Shown here piece by piece: positions 21,065 through 33,777 of a stretch of DNA of 64,000 bases. This DNA is from Sitta carolinensis. Lineage: Eukaryota; Chordata; Aves; Passeriformes; Sittidae. The stretch is taken from positions 113,740,687-113,804,686 of the forward strand of contig CM063283.1 in assembly GCA_032173965.1 (NCBI GenBank), read 5' to 3'. The position numbers were made by a program, and so were the translations under genes. The notes below the pieces were generated by a model that was not told the DNA's origin, searched no databases, and saw only the letters and a list, made by a program, of their open reading frames with translations. Position 1 is the first letter of the stretch, and each line of letters opens with the position of its first letter.

Positions 21065-23435
21065 GAGTCCAGATTAACAAATGAGCCCAGATTAACAAAT
21101 TGAGCCCAGATTAACAAATAAACCCAGATTAACAAATTGAGCCCAGATTAACAAATAAACCCAGATTAACAAATAAACCCAGACTGACACACTGAGCCCA
21201 GATTAACAAATAAACCCAGATTAACACACTGAGCCCAGATTAACAAATAAACCCAGACTGACACACTGAGCCCAGACTGACACACTGAGCCCAGGTTAAC
21301 AAATGAGCCCAGGTTAACACACTCAGCCCAGATTAACACATTCAGCCCAGATTAACAAATGAGCCCACGTTAACACACTGAGCCCAGATTAACAAATAAA
21401 CCCAGATTAAAAATGAACCCAGATAGACACACTGAGCCCAGACTGACACACTGAGCCCAGATTAATAAATTGAGCCCAGATTAATAAATTGAGCCCAGAT
21501 TAACAAATGAGCCCAGGTTAACAAATGAGCCCAGGTTAACACACTCAGCCCAGATTAACAAATGAGCCCAGATTGACACACTGAGCCCAGATTAACACAC
21601 TGAGCCCAGATTAACAAATGAGCCCAGATTGACACACTGAGCCCAGATTAACACACTGAGCCCAGATTAACAAATGAGCCCAGGTTAACACACTCAGCCC
21701 AGATTGACACACTCAGCCCAGATTAACACACTCAGCCCAGATTAACAAATAAACCCAGATTAAAAATGAGCCCAGATTGACAAATGAGCCCAGGTTAACA
21801 CACTGAGCCCAGATTAACAAATAAACCCAGATTAACAAATGAGCCCAGATTGACACACTGAGCCCAGACTGACACACTGAGCCCAGATTGACACACTGAG
21901 CCCAGACTGACACACTGAGCCCAGACTGACACACTGAGCCCAGACTGACACACTGAGCCCAGACTGACACACTGAGCCCAGATTGACACACTGAGCCCAG
22001 ATTGACACACTGAGCCCAGACTGACACACTGAGCCCAGGTTGACACACTGAGCCCAGACTGACACACTGAGCCCAGACTGACACACTGAGCCCAGATTAA
22101 CACACTGAGCCCAGATTGACACACTGAGCCCAGACTGACACACTGAGCCCAGATTGACACACTGAGCCCAGATTGACACACTGAGCCCAGACTGACACAC
22201 TGAGCCCAGACTGACACACTGAGCCCAGATTGACACACTGAGCCCAGATTGACACACTGAGCCCAGATTGACACACTGAGCCCAGATTGACACACTGAGC
22301 CCAGACTGACACACTGAGCCCAGACTGACACACTGAGCCCAGATTGACACACTGAGCCCAGACTGACACACTGAGCCCAGATTGACACACTGAGCCCAGA
22401 TTGACACACTGAGCCCAGACTGACACACTGAGCCCAGACTGACACACTGAGCCCAGGTTAGCACACTGAGCCCAGATTAACACACTGAGCCCAGACTGAC
22501 ACACTGAGCCCAGACTGACACACTGAGCCCAGACTGACACACTGAGCCCAGACTGACACACTGAGCCCAGACTGACACACTGAGCCCAGACTGACACACT
22601 GAGCCCAGATTGACAACACTGAGCCCAGACTGACACACTGAGCCCAGACTGACACACTGAGCCCAGGTTAGCACACTGAGCCCAGACTGACACACTGAGC
22701 CCAGACTGACACACTGAGCCCAGACTGACACACTGAGCCCAGACTGACACACTGAGCCCAGATGACACACTGAGCCCAGATTGACACACTGAGCCCAGAC
22801 TGACACACTGAGCCCAGACTGACACACTGAGCCCAGATGACACACTGAGCCCAGACTGACACACTGAGCCCAGACTGACACACCTGAGCCCAGACTGACA
22901 CACTGAGCCCAGACTGACACACTGAGCCCAGACTGACACACTGAGCCCAGACTGACACACTGAGCCCAGACTGACACACTGAGCCCAGATAACACACTGA
23001 GCCCAGATTGACACACTGAGCCCAGACTGACACACTGAGCCCAGACTGACACACTGAGCCCAGACTGACACACTGAGCCCAGACTGACACACTGAGCCCA
23101 GACTGACACACTGAGCCCAGATTGACACACTGAGCCCAGACTGACACACTGAGCCCAGATTGACACACTGAGCCCAGATTGACACACTGAGCCCAGACTG
23201 ACACACTGAGCCCAGATTGACACACTGAGCCCAGATTGACACACTGAGCCCAGATTGCACAACACTGAGCCCAGATTTACACACGACCAGATACAACTGA
23301 GCCCAGATGACACACTGAGCCCAGACTGAACACACTGAGCCCAGTGACTGCCCACATACACTGAGACCAGTTAATGGAGGTTAACAAATAAACCCAGATA
23401 TAATGAGCCCAGGTTAACAAACTGAGCCCAGCTTC
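21065..23435. repeat. 19-bp minisatellite, ~120 copies
   Basis: Unit TGAGCCCAGACTGACACAC with variants (ATTGACACAC, ATTAACAAA). The left third is heterogeneous, the centre nearly uniform, and the right end (after ~22,600) carries many single-base indels. Because 19 is not a multiple of 3 and the unit lacks stops on the minus strand, it produces repeated 'SVCQSGLSVSVWAQCV' frames up to 412 codons, which are not genes. Confidence 0.97.
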
Positions 23436-23914
23436 ACAAACCATGCCAGACAGAGCCCTGCTGACCCTGGCAGACAATCTGCATTATCCAGGGCTGCCAG
23501 ACCATGCATGGCTGGTCCCACATCACCTCTGAGGAATCCTGAGGGGGATTTGGGGAGGAAAAAGCCCAGAAATTCTCCGTGGGCCACAGCTGGGCAGTTA
23601 GACCAGGCTCATCCAAGACAAACCTCTCCCAGGCTCTGCTGTGCCAGAACCCAAAGTGGGAATTTCACCACCTCAGTCCCACTTTTAGCCAGTGCTGGAG
23701 GCCAGGAGATTAAACCAAAGAGAAAAAATGTGAGATTTGAGTTAAAACCTGCAGAGAAATTAAAATATATATATAAAAACCAGAATAGAAGAGGAAGAAA
23801 TCCTTAGGGTGTTTTCAGTAAGAGGCTGCACAAGGAGCTGTAGAGCATCAGTGTCTTAGAAATCCAGATAAAAACTCAGTGGTCCATAGGCATAATTAAA
23901 AATATTGTACATGT

Positions 23915-24175
23915 TCATTAAAAAAATGACAAAGGAAAAAAAATGACAAAGGAAAAAAAATGACAAAGGAAAAAAATGATAAAGGAAAAAAAATGAAAAG
24001 GAAAAAAAATGACAAAGGAAAAAAAATTACAAAGGAAGAAAAATGACAAAGGAAAAAATGACAAAGGAAAAAAAATGACAAAGGAAAAAAAATGACAAAG
24101 GAAAAAAATGACAAAGGAAAAAAATGACAAAGGAAAAAAATGACAAAGGAAAAAAAATTACAATGAAAAAAAATG
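23915..24175. repeat. 17-18 bp A-rich repeat
   Basis: About 15 copies of AAAAAAAATGACAAAGG. Fully purine-rich apart from one C and one T per unit. Confidence 0.95.
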
Positions 24176-24885
24176 ACAGAAAAAAGATAAATTAAAAACT
24201 GATTAAAAAATATATAAATTAAAAAATTATAAATAAGGAAATGATAAATTAAAACTGATAAATGAAAAACTGATAAATAAAAAGTGATAAAAAAAGATTA
24301 AAATTACTAAAAAAGATAAACAAAAAATTAAAAATTAAAAAATGAAAAATATTATAAATAAAAAATGATAAATTAAGAACTGATAAATGAAAAAGTGGAA
24401 AATGAAAAAATGATAAATGAAAAAATGAAAACTGAAAAATGGAAAACTGATATATAAAAAAAGATAAATGAATTAAAATATGAAATGAAAAAGATAAAAA
24501 ACTGATAAATGAAAAACTGATAAATAAAAAAATAAAAAATAAAAATACTAACAAAAAAATTGATAAATAAAAATGGATAAATGAGAAAAGATAACTAAAA
24601 AAAAACGATAAATGAAAAACAATAAATGAAAAAATGGTCAAAGAAGAAACAATAAATAAAAAGAAATGAAAAAATGATAAAAAAGATAAATGAAAAAATT
24701 ATTAAAAAGAGATAAATTAAGAACTTATAAATTAAAAACTGATAAATTAAAAAATATATAAAAATTATAAATAAAAATTATAAATAAATTATAAAACAAA
24801 ATTGATAAATGAAAAATGATAAAAGAAACATGAACAATGACTAATGAAAAAAATTATAAATGAAAAATAAAGATAAATGACAAAT
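24176..24885. repeat. Degenerate GATAAATGAAAAA repeat
   Basis: Roughly 700 bp of GATAAATGAAAAACT-like units of 13-20 bp grading out of the previous array. Poly-Phe/Ser frames on the minus strand are artefacts. Confidence 0.9.
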
Positions 24886-24924
24886 GGCCACACGTGCTGA
24901 GCTCAGTGGCTGGGAGCCCCGCAG

Positions 24925-26000
24925 GGTTTTTCACACCCCTGTGAATTCCCTGGATTTTTCCACCCCTGTAAATTCCCATGGTTTTTCACACCTTTAAATT
25001 CTCTGGATTTTTTACACACCTGTGAATTCCCTGGGTTTTTTACACCCCTGTAAATTCCCTGGGTTTTTAGCACACCAGTGAATTCTCTGGGTTTTTTACA
25101 CCCCTGTAAATTCCCTGGGTTTTTTACACCCCTGTAAATTCCCTGGATTTTTTACACCCTGTAATTCCCTGGGTTTTACAACTTATTTGTTTTTACACAC
25201 CTTATAATCCTGGGTTTTTCACACACCTTAAATGCTCTGGGTTTTTCACACACCTTAAATTGCTCTGGGTTTTTCACCCCTGTGAATTCCTGGGATTTTT
25301 ACCCCTGTAAATTCCTGGGATTTTTTACCCCCCTGTAAATTCCCTGGATTTTTACACACCTGTAAATTCTCTGGGTTTTCACACCCCTGTAAATTCCCTG
25401 GGATTTTTACACCCCTGTAAATTCCCTGGGTTTTTTACACCCCTGTAAATTCCCTGGATTTTTTACACCCCTGTAAATTCTCTGGGTTTTTACACACCTG
25501 TAAATTCCTGGGTTTTTCACACCCCTGTAAATTCTCTGGGTTTTTCACACCCCTGTAAATCTCTGGGTTTTTCACACCCCTGTAATTCTCTGGGTTTTTA
25601 CACACCTGTAAATCCTGGTTTTTTCACCCCTGTAAATTCCTGGGATTTTTCACCCCTGTAAATCTCTGGGTTTTTTACACCCCTGTAAATTCCTGGTTTT
25701 TACACACCTGTAATCTCTGGGTTTTCAAAACCCAGTAAAATTCCCTAGGATTTTACACCCATAGTAAACTCTCAGGTTTTTTATCACCCCTGTAAATCTC
25801 TGGGTTTTTCACACCCTGTAAATCTCTGGATTTTTACACCCCTTAATATTCTGGTTTTTTTACACACTTAAATGCTGGATTTTAAACACCTGTAAATCTC
25901 TGGTATTTTTTAACACCTGTAAATCTCTGGATTTTTCCTCCCTGGTGAAATCTGCTGGATTTAAGAACACCTGTAAATCTCTGGTTTTTCACACCTGTAA
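24925..26000. repeat. ~28-bp minisatellite touching an exon donor
   Basis: About 38 copies of TTTTTACACCCCTGTAAATT followed by CCCTGGGT. On the transcribed strand the unit reads AATTTACAGGGGTGTAAAAA, and its last copy overlaps the end of the 26.0 kb exon (GAATTTACAG|GTGTGAAAA). The right half has many single-base losses compared with the left. Confidence 0.95.
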
Positions 26001-26120
26001 ATTCTCTATTCGGGTCTCCTCGATGACCTGCGTTGTTCCTGGCCACGTTAAAACTCCAGGACAATCTTGAAATCAATCATCAGCTTTGACCTCAGGAATT
26101 GGTCGAGGGCATGAGCAAAC
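25995..26120 (-). pseudogene. TTC3: TTC3 exon with broken frame (likely consensus error)
   Basis: The first part reads FAHALDQFLRSKLMI, the second part PGVLTWPGTTQVIEETRIEN in another frame. Both match one TTC3 exon (RFLEALNHF...PGVLTWP...IEE). The shift, equal to one missing base, is near 26,063-26,080. The donor ACAG|GTGTGA leaves phase 0 where the next exon needs one base, hinting at a second missing base. The neighbouring array is also rich in single-base losses. I read this as a functional exon with sequence errors. The rest of the gene looks intact, so true pseudogenisation is less likely. Confidence 0.82.
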
Positions 26121-26184
26121 CTGGAGAGAGGAACAAAAACTAAAACTCCCAGCCCTCATTTTATCCTCCCAGGAGCAAACAGTG

Positions 26185-27175
26185 CTGGCTGAGGATGGGG
26201 CTGAGGGAACACCTGGCTCCATCACTTTTATATTTGAGTAGAACATTCTGGCTGAGGATGGGGATAAGAGAACACCTGGCTCCTTTTTTTTTCTGTTTCT
26301 CTTGGAGTAGAACATTCTGGCTGAGGATGGGGATAAGGGAACACCTGGCTCCATCACTTTTATATTTGAGTAGAACATTCTGGCTGAGGATGGAGATAAG
26401 AGAACACCTGGCTCCTTTTTTTTTCTGTTTCTCTTGGAGTAGAACATTCTGGCTGAGGATGGGATAAGAGAACACCTGGCTCCTTCTTTTTTCTGTTTCT
26501 CTTTGAGGTGGAACATGCCAGCTGAGAGGATGGGGATAAGAGAACATCTGGCTCCATGACTTTTATATTTGAGTAGAACATTCTGGCTGAGAGGATGGGG
26601 CTGAGGGAACACCTGGCTCCTTTTTTCTGTTTCTCTTGGAGTAGAACATGCCAGCTGAGTGATGGGGTAAGAGAACACCTGGCTCCATCACTTTTCTGTT
26701 TCTCTTTGAGGTGGAACATGCCAGCTGAGTGATGGGGATGAGGGAACACCCAGCTCCATCACTTTTATATTTGAGTAGAACATTCTGGCTGAGGATGGGG
26801 ATAAGAGAACACCTGGCTCCTTCTTTTTTCTCTTTCTCTTGGAGTAGAACATGCCAGCTGAGAGGATGGGGATAAGAGAACACCTGGCTCCTTTTTTTTT
26901 CTGTTTCTCTTGGAGTAGAACATTCTGGGTGAGTGATGGGGATAAGGGAACACCTGGCTCCATCACTTTTATATTTGAGTAGAACATTCTGGCTGAGGAT
27001 GGAGATAAGATAACACCTGGCTCCTTTTTTTTTCTCTTTCTCTTGGAGTAGAACATTCTGGCTGAGGATGGGGATAAGAGAACACCTAGCTCCTTCTTTT
27101 TTCTCTTTCTCTTTGAGTAGAACGTTCTAGCTGAGTGATGGAGATGAGGGAACACCTGGTTCCATCACTTTCCTG
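26185..27175. repeat. ~65-72 bp minisatellite with two alternating unit types
   Basis: About 15 copies sharing GAACATTCTGGCTGAGGATG and AAGAGAACACCTGGCTCC. One type is followed by ATCACTTTTATATTTGAGTA, the other by TTTTTTTTCTGTTTCTCTTG. The types alternate in part, giving a higher-order dimer. Frames within it are artefacts. Confidence 0.95.
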
Positions 27176-27179
27176 TTTC

Positions 27180-28925
27180 TCCATGAACACCCCTGGGGTG
27201 AGCAGGAAGGGCTGCAGGCAGGGATGAGCCTGTGCCACTGATGCCTCAAGTTTAAGTTTTCCTGTTCTGTGGTGCTGTGCAGCTTTTAGTTTTCTATTCA
27301 GGCTCACGAGGATCTTTCCACAGGGTGGTGAGGACACAATAATCTTATTTTAGTTGGGCACTCAAGGACAATCTCCTCCAACTTCAGCCCCAAAGCAGCA
27401 GCAGCGTGAAGGGAGGAGGGCAGCAAGCCAGCAGGGAGGATGAAACTCCATCATTTGAGGCTGTTAATTGGCAGCTGACTCCTGTATGCCAATGGCCTAA
27501 AACCTCTAAACATGGGAGCTCTCCTGCCCAAGGCCTCTTGTGCTTCCATCCTGGAGCCAGCCTGGGCTGGGGCACTGCCAGGGTGTGCCCTTCGAAGGCA
27601 CCCCCATAAAAATCCACTTTATTCTCCTGAACTCTGGGCCAGCTCCTCAAGGCATCACTGCCCCGGGATCCAGGGAGGTGGGAGTGCAGGCTGAGGATAT
27701 GTGGGACACAGGGCTCTGCTGCCTGCACCTGGGTTTTCCCTGAGATCAGAGTGGGGATGGCTCTGCCTGGATGAGCCTGGCTGGCCACAGGTGTTGTCAC
27801 CTGGGCAGGGACTTTTTTGGGGGGTCAAGACTGCCAAGGAAATGAGCCCCAAGCACAGGAATGGGATGCAGATCCCAGACAGCATCCAGGAAGGAGGAAT
27901 TCCCTCTGAGCACTCACCACCCCCTGAGCAGGTGCTTTTTGCCATTCCCCAGGAGGAGGGGAGCAGGTTTGGTATCAAAACTTCTTTATTTGGCTTTATT
28001 TTGGTGGGCAGGGAGGTGGGGATTGTTCCCTGAGGAATGGGAGAGCCCCAGCTCCAGCTGGAGCCAACAATGCCAGCCCAGGCACAGGGGCAAGGCACTG
28101 GCACCTCCAGGAAAGCAGGGATAAAAGGACAAACATCCTGCACAAAGCCTCCTTTTCTCCCTGTGAGGAGCAGGAGGAAAAAATCCTCCCCCATTCCCCA
28201 TCCCTGCGGGCAGCTCAGAGGGAGCAGGGTCAGGAATGGGGGAGTGAATTCCAGCCTGGGATAAAGGAGGGGAGGAGCAAAGTGATTTCAGTTGATTTAC
28301 TTTGTCTCCCACTCTCCAGCTCTATTTTAATGGACTCTAAGTTGGTTTTCCTCACGTTCCTGTGAGTGATTAGGAAGTGCTCTCCCTGTCTTCACCTCCA
28401 CCCCGGAGCTTTTCCATGGAATTTCTCCTCTCTCCCACAAAGCAGAAGAATCACAGCTGGAGAAGGAGCTCCCAGCCAGCCCCCCACGAGCCTTTAGGGG
28501 GGATTCTGATCCCACAGAGCACCAGGGATATCCCAAAACCCCTCCACGAGCTCCCCACAGCAGCTGGGACTCCGGGGCTCTCCAGGCAGGAGAGACTCCC
28601 CCAGGAATGCCTGGATGGGTGGGAGCAGCTCCAGCCCTCTGCTCCCCCTTGTCCTGGGCTGGCCCTGTGGGATGTGCCAGCTCAGGAACACATCCCTGCT
28701 TGTCTGCCCCGGGAGTCTGTGACTCACTGGGCCTTATCTCAGTCCAAGGGCACTCTCCAGCTTCCCAGGGATGAGAAAAAGCCACATTCCTCTAGGATGC
28801 ATTTTTCCCCCAGAACAAAGAGGGGTTGTTCTTTTCCTCTGAGCTCTCCCCTGCTTGCAGGGCTGGGATCCCTGAATCCCAAAGATTCCCTCAAATCTGC
28901 CCCTCCCAGCAGCTCCTCAGCAGGA
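27180..28925. other. GC-richer intron, possible old retroelement
   Basis: Non-tandem, moderately GC-rich sequence with open frames on both strands and no recognisable domain. The segment near 27,540-27,600 (CAGCCTGGGCTGGGGCACTG) has CR1-like wording. Probably degraded transposable-element DNA. No gene supported. Confidence 0.4.
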
Positions 28926-28934
28926 ACAAACTTC

Positions 28935-29775
28935 CACTGCATTAAATCCATTGCACTGAATCCATTGCATGGAATCCACTGCATTAATTCCAGTGAAATA
29001 ATTCTGCTGCATTGAATTCACTGCATTGAATCCATTTAAATAATCCCATTGCATTGAATCCATTCTATTAAATCCACTGCATGGAATCCACTCTATTAAA
29101 TCCACTGCATGGAATCCACTGCATTAATTCCATTACATGGAATCCACTGCATTAATTCCAGTGCATGAAATCCACTGCATTAATTCCATTGCATGGAATC
29201 CACTGCATTAATTCTGCTGCATGGAATCCACTGCATTAATTCCATTGCATGGAATCCACTCTATTAAATCCACTGCATTGAATCCATTGCACTGAATCCA
29301 TTGCATTAATTCCATTGCATGGAATCCACTGCATTAATTCCACTGCATGGAATCCACTGCATGGAATCTACTGCATGGAATCCACTGCATTAATTCCATT
29401 ACATGGAATCCACTGCATGGAATCCACTGCATTAAATTCACTGCATGGAATCCACTGCATTAATTCTGCTGCATGGAATCCACTGCATTAATTCCATTAC
29501 ATGGAATCCACTGCATTAATTCCACTGCATGGAATCCACTCTATTAAATTCACTGCATGGAATCCACTGCATGGAATCTACTGCATGGAATCCACTGCAT
29601 TAATTCCATTACATGGAATCCACTGCATTAATTCCACTGCATGGAATCCACTCTATTAAATTCACTGCATGGAATCCACTGCATTAATTCCATTACATGG
29701 AATCCATTCTATTAAATCCACTGCATGGAATCAATTACACTGAATCCATTCTCTTAAATCCCCTGCACTGACTCC
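28935..29775. repeat. ATTCCATTGCATGGAATCCACTGC minisatellite
   Basis: About 60 short modules alternating CATGGAATCCACTG, CATTAATTCCATTA and CTATTAAATCCACTG (12-14 bp each, grouped into 27-bp and larger units). ATTCCATTGCATGGAAT is nearly self-complementary. It ends ~120 bp from the 29,895 donor. Confidence 0.95.
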
Positions 29776-29894
29776 ACCTGAAGGATGAATTTAATGATTA
29801 ACACAGAAATAATCCAAGCCCCACCACACCCCACCCAGTTCCTCAAATAAAACGATTTCTCCCAACCAAGCCTGAAGTTTCCCATCAGACCAAC

Positions 29895-30007
29895 CTGTTC
29901 TGCCTGAGGTAAACCCTTCCAATTCCATAGTGTGCCAAACAAGAACAACTTTCCTCTGGATAGTCCGTCATTATTTTCTTAAACTCGTGTTCAGCCTTTG
30001 CCAATGC
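29895..30007 (-). CDS. TTC3: TTC3 exon, TPR (CLAHYGIGRVYL)
   Basis: Encodes ALAKAEHEFKKIMTDYPEES, then CLAHYGIGRVYLRQN, a strong match to TTC3 'SEAENQFKRIIEHYP...CLAYCGIGKVYLKKNR'. 113 bases, leaving AG to be completed to Arg by the 26 kb exon. Donor GTTGGT. Confidence 0.95.
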
Positions 30008-30609
30008 CTTCAAAAGAAATGTGAGACACAAACACATGGAGTCCTGCCAGAACATTCCCACTTTTCCTGGTTTTTTTTTCCTCCTCTGCAGTGGGTCAGG
30101 GTGTCCCATTCCTTTATCAGTCACAGAACAGTAAATGGAATTCCACACCCTGGTGATCACAGGCAAAACTTCCCTTTCTGTTTTTAAAAAACCCCAATTT
30201 ATTCTGTAACATAAAGGAATTAAATGACTGAGCTCAGCTATTTTTAAATTCACTGTAAGACACTGAATATTACACTGCAGGAAAAAAAAAAACAAAAAAA
30301 AAACCCCAACCTCCAGGTTCTGGTTTTGCATTTTTCCAGACCCCAAAGCAATTCCTGCCTCTGGTTTTAGGAGCAGAATATTTATGTTCAAAACACCAGT
30401 GCAGCGCAGAAATAAAAATTATTGCCTGTAATTTCTTCGTATTTAGATGCTCATTTGAAGGCTTCCAAAGAAATTTTATTTGCTAACAGATAAATTTTAT
30501 TTGCTAGCCCAATTCAGCTAAAATCATCAAGGATTAATCCCCAGTTTTTGGAGTGTACAATTCCAAAATGTGCCCTGAGGTTTCCTTCCCCCTTCATCTT
30601 CTCAGGTAG

Positions 30610-30782
30610 GAAAAAACAAAAACAAAAAAAAAAAAAAAAAAAGGATGGGAAACTGCCCGAGCTAGAAATGGAAATTAAGGCGTATTTGATATTTATTATA
30701 TAGAAATATTTTATATTTAAATATAAAAGAAATAAAGATAAAGATACAAAGAAATAAAAATATAAATAAATTCATATCCTAC
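30610..30782. repeat. Poly-A and AT-rich tract
   Basis: A (CAAAA)n/A-run at 30,610-30,642 followed by ATATTTATTATATAG-like AT-rich sequence, just downstream of the 30,783 donor. Confidence 0.75.
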
Positions 30783-30866
30783 CTCAGGATGGCTCATTCC
30801 CAGGAGGGCAGAGGCATGTCCATACAGGAATATAACATAATTAATATTAGGAATATTCACATATTG
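30783..30866 (-). CDS. TTC3: TTC3 exon, TPR helix (NINYVIFLYG)
   Basis: Encodes NINYVIFLYGHASALLGMSH followed by PE, matching TTC3 'INYV..VYG.A.SLLG.GQPE'. 84 bases, phase 0 at both ends. The acceptor is TTTTTTTTAG and the donor GTAGGA. Confidence 0.93.
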
Positions 30867-30944
30867 CTAAAAAAAAACCCAACAAAAAGAGAGTGGAATT
30901 ATAGTCCCAGCACAACAATATACTGTAAATTAATACTGTAAGTT

Positions 30945-33760
30945 TTCAATAAAAATTCAATAAAATTTGAATAAAATTTGAATAAAATTCAATAAGAATC
31001 CAATAAAGTCAATGAAAATTCAATAAAATTCAATAAAGAGTTAATAAAATTTCTATATAAAAAAAAATCAGTAAAATTTCAATAAAACCTCAATTAAAAT
31101 CCAATTAAAACCCAACAAAAAACTGATTTTTTAGGGAAAGGAGGAGTGGCACGGGGGGGGTTTGAGGCAGGAAAATCCATCAGTGCCACAAAAATAATGT
31201 CAAATATTTGGTATTACTCTTCTAAGAATCTTAATTGGAATATTTTGGAAATACAGGGGGGGGGTGTGGAATATTCCCAACTCCGTAGCCAACAATTCAA
31301 TAAAAATTCAATAAACATCAATAAAAATTCAATTAAAATCCAACAAAAAAATCCAGTAAAAATCCAAAATTCAATAAAATAAATAAAAATACAATTAAAT
31401 CCAACAAAAAAATCCAATAAAAATCCAATTAAAATTCAGTAAAATAAATAAAAATTCAATTAAAATTCAGTAAAATAAATATTCATTTAAAATCCAACAA
31501 AAAAATCCAGTAAAATCCAACAAAAAACCCAATAAAATCCAACAAAAAAAACCAATAAAGCCCAATAAAACTCAAATTAAAAATCTTTCAACAAAAAATC
31601 AACAAAAACCCAACAAAAACCCAATTGAAATCAATAAAAATCCAATTAAAAATCCAATAAAAAATCCCAACAGAACTCAACAAAAATTCAAATTAAAACA
31701 ATCTTAAAACTCCCAACAAAAACCCAATTGAAATCCAATAAAATCCAATTGAAAATCCAATGAAAACTCAACTGAAATCAATAAAAATCCCAATAAAAAT
31801 CCCAATAAAAATCCCAATAAAAATCCCAACAAAAATCCAAAAAAACCTCAACAACAAATTAAATTAAAAATCTTAAACCTCAATAAAACTCAATTGAAAA
31901 ATAAATTAAAATCCAATAAAAATCCAAAAAATCCACACTAAAAATCCCAATAAAAATCAACAAAAATCCAAAAAAACCCAATAAAAACCCCAACAAAAAT
32001 CCCAACAAAAACCCAATTCAAATCAATAAAAATCGAATAAAAATCCAATAAAAATCCCAAAAAATCCCACTAAAAACCCAACAAAACCCAATTGAAATCA
32101 ATAAAAATCCAAGTAAAAATCCAATAAAAATCCCAACAAAAACCCCAAAAAAACTCAATTGAAATCAATAAAAATCCAATTAAATCCAATTAAAAATCCC
32201 AATAAAAACCCAATAAAAATCCCAATAAAAATTCAATAAAACATTCAATGAAAATCCAATAAAAACCCAACAAAAACCCAATTGAAATCAATAAAAATCC
32301 AATTTAAAATCCATAAAAATCCCAGTAAAAATCCCAATAAAAACCCAATTAAAAATCCATAAAAATCCAATAAACCAATAAAAATCCCAACAAAAACCCA
32401 ATAAAATCCCAACAAAAACCCAACAAAAACCCAACAAAAACCCCAACAAAAACCCAACAAAACCAACAAAAATCCACAAATTCCAACAAAACCAACAAAA
32501 ACCATGAAATCAATAAAATCCAATTAAAAATCCCAATAAAAATCCCAATAAAACCAATAAAATTCAATAAAAATCCAATAAAAACCCAAAAAAATCCAAC
32601 AAAAACCCCAACAAAAACCCAATTGAAATCAATAAAAATCCAATTAAAAATCCATTAAAAATCCCAATAAAAATCCTAATAAAAAACCAATAAAATCCCA
32701 ACAAAATCCCAACAAAAACCCAATAAAACCCCAACAAAAACCCAATTGAAATCAATAAAAATCCCACTAAAAATCCCACTAAAAATCCCACTAAAAACCC
32801 AACAAAAACCCAACAAAAACTCAATTGAAATCAATAAAAATCCCAACTAAAACCCAACTAAAACCCCACAAAACCAACAAAAACCCCAACTGAAATCAAT
32901 AAAAATCCAATTAAAAATCCAACAAAAACCGCAACAAAAACCCAATTAAAAATTCAATAAAAATCCCAGTAAAAATCCAATAAAACCCAACAAAAACCCA
33001 ACAAAAACCCAACAAAAACCCCAACAAAAACCCAATTGAAATCAATAAAAATCCAATTAAAAATCCATTAAAAATCCCAATAAAAACCTAATAAAAAACC
33101 CAATAAAATACCCAACAAAATCCCAACAAAAACCCAATAAAACCCCAACAAAAACCCAATTGAAATCAATAAAAATCCCACTAAAAATCCCACTAAAAAT
33201 CCCACTAAAACCCAACAAAAACACAACAAAAACTCAATTGATATCCAATAAAAATCCCAACTAAAATCCCAACTAAAACCCCAACAAAAACCCCAACTGA
33301 AATCAATAAAAATCCAATTAAAAATCCAACAAAAACCCAACAAAAACCCAACAAAACCAAAACCATGAATCATAAAATCCACTAAAAATCCCACTAAAAA
33401 TCCACTAAAACCAACAAAAATTAATGAAATCAATAAAAATCCAACTAAAACCCCAACAAAAACCCAACAAAACCCAACTGAATCAAAAAAATCATTAAAA
33501 CCAACAAAACCGCAACAAACCAATTAAATTCAATAAAATCCCAGTAAAAATCCAATAACCCAACAAAAACCCCAAAAAAACCCAACAAAAATCCCCAAAA
33601 ACCCCATGAATCAAAAAAATCCAATTAAAATCCATTAAAATCCCAATAAAAACCCTAATAAAAAACCAATAAAATCCCAACAAAAAACCCAATAAAATCC
33701 CAACAAAACCCCAATTAAAAATTCAATAAAACCCCAACAAAACCCCAACAAAGCCCTGAT
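30945..33760. repeat. AATAAAAATCCCAACAAAAACCC array, 2.8 kb
   Basis: About 250 degenerate 11-12 bp modules (AATAAAAATCC, AACAAAAACCC, AATTGAAATC). G is almost absent from the plus strand, so the transcribed sense strand is T/G with repeated GGG. Longer blocks recur with almost the same order of modules (around 32,560-32,830 and 33,000-33,240), showing segmental duplication. It ends ~20 bp from the 33,778 donor. Confidence 0.97.
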
Positions 33761-33777
33761 TATTGTGGTGCCTTTAC

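Noticed and set aside
21795..23361. Minus-strand open frames up to 412 codons ('SVCQSGLSVSVWAQCV' repeats)
   Set aside because: They are translations of the 19-bp minisatellite. All three frames are open because the unit lacks stops; no start context and no domain.
24925..26000. CRISPR-like regular 28-bp repeats
   Set aside because: No unique spacers; units abut each other, and the DNA is a bird intron.
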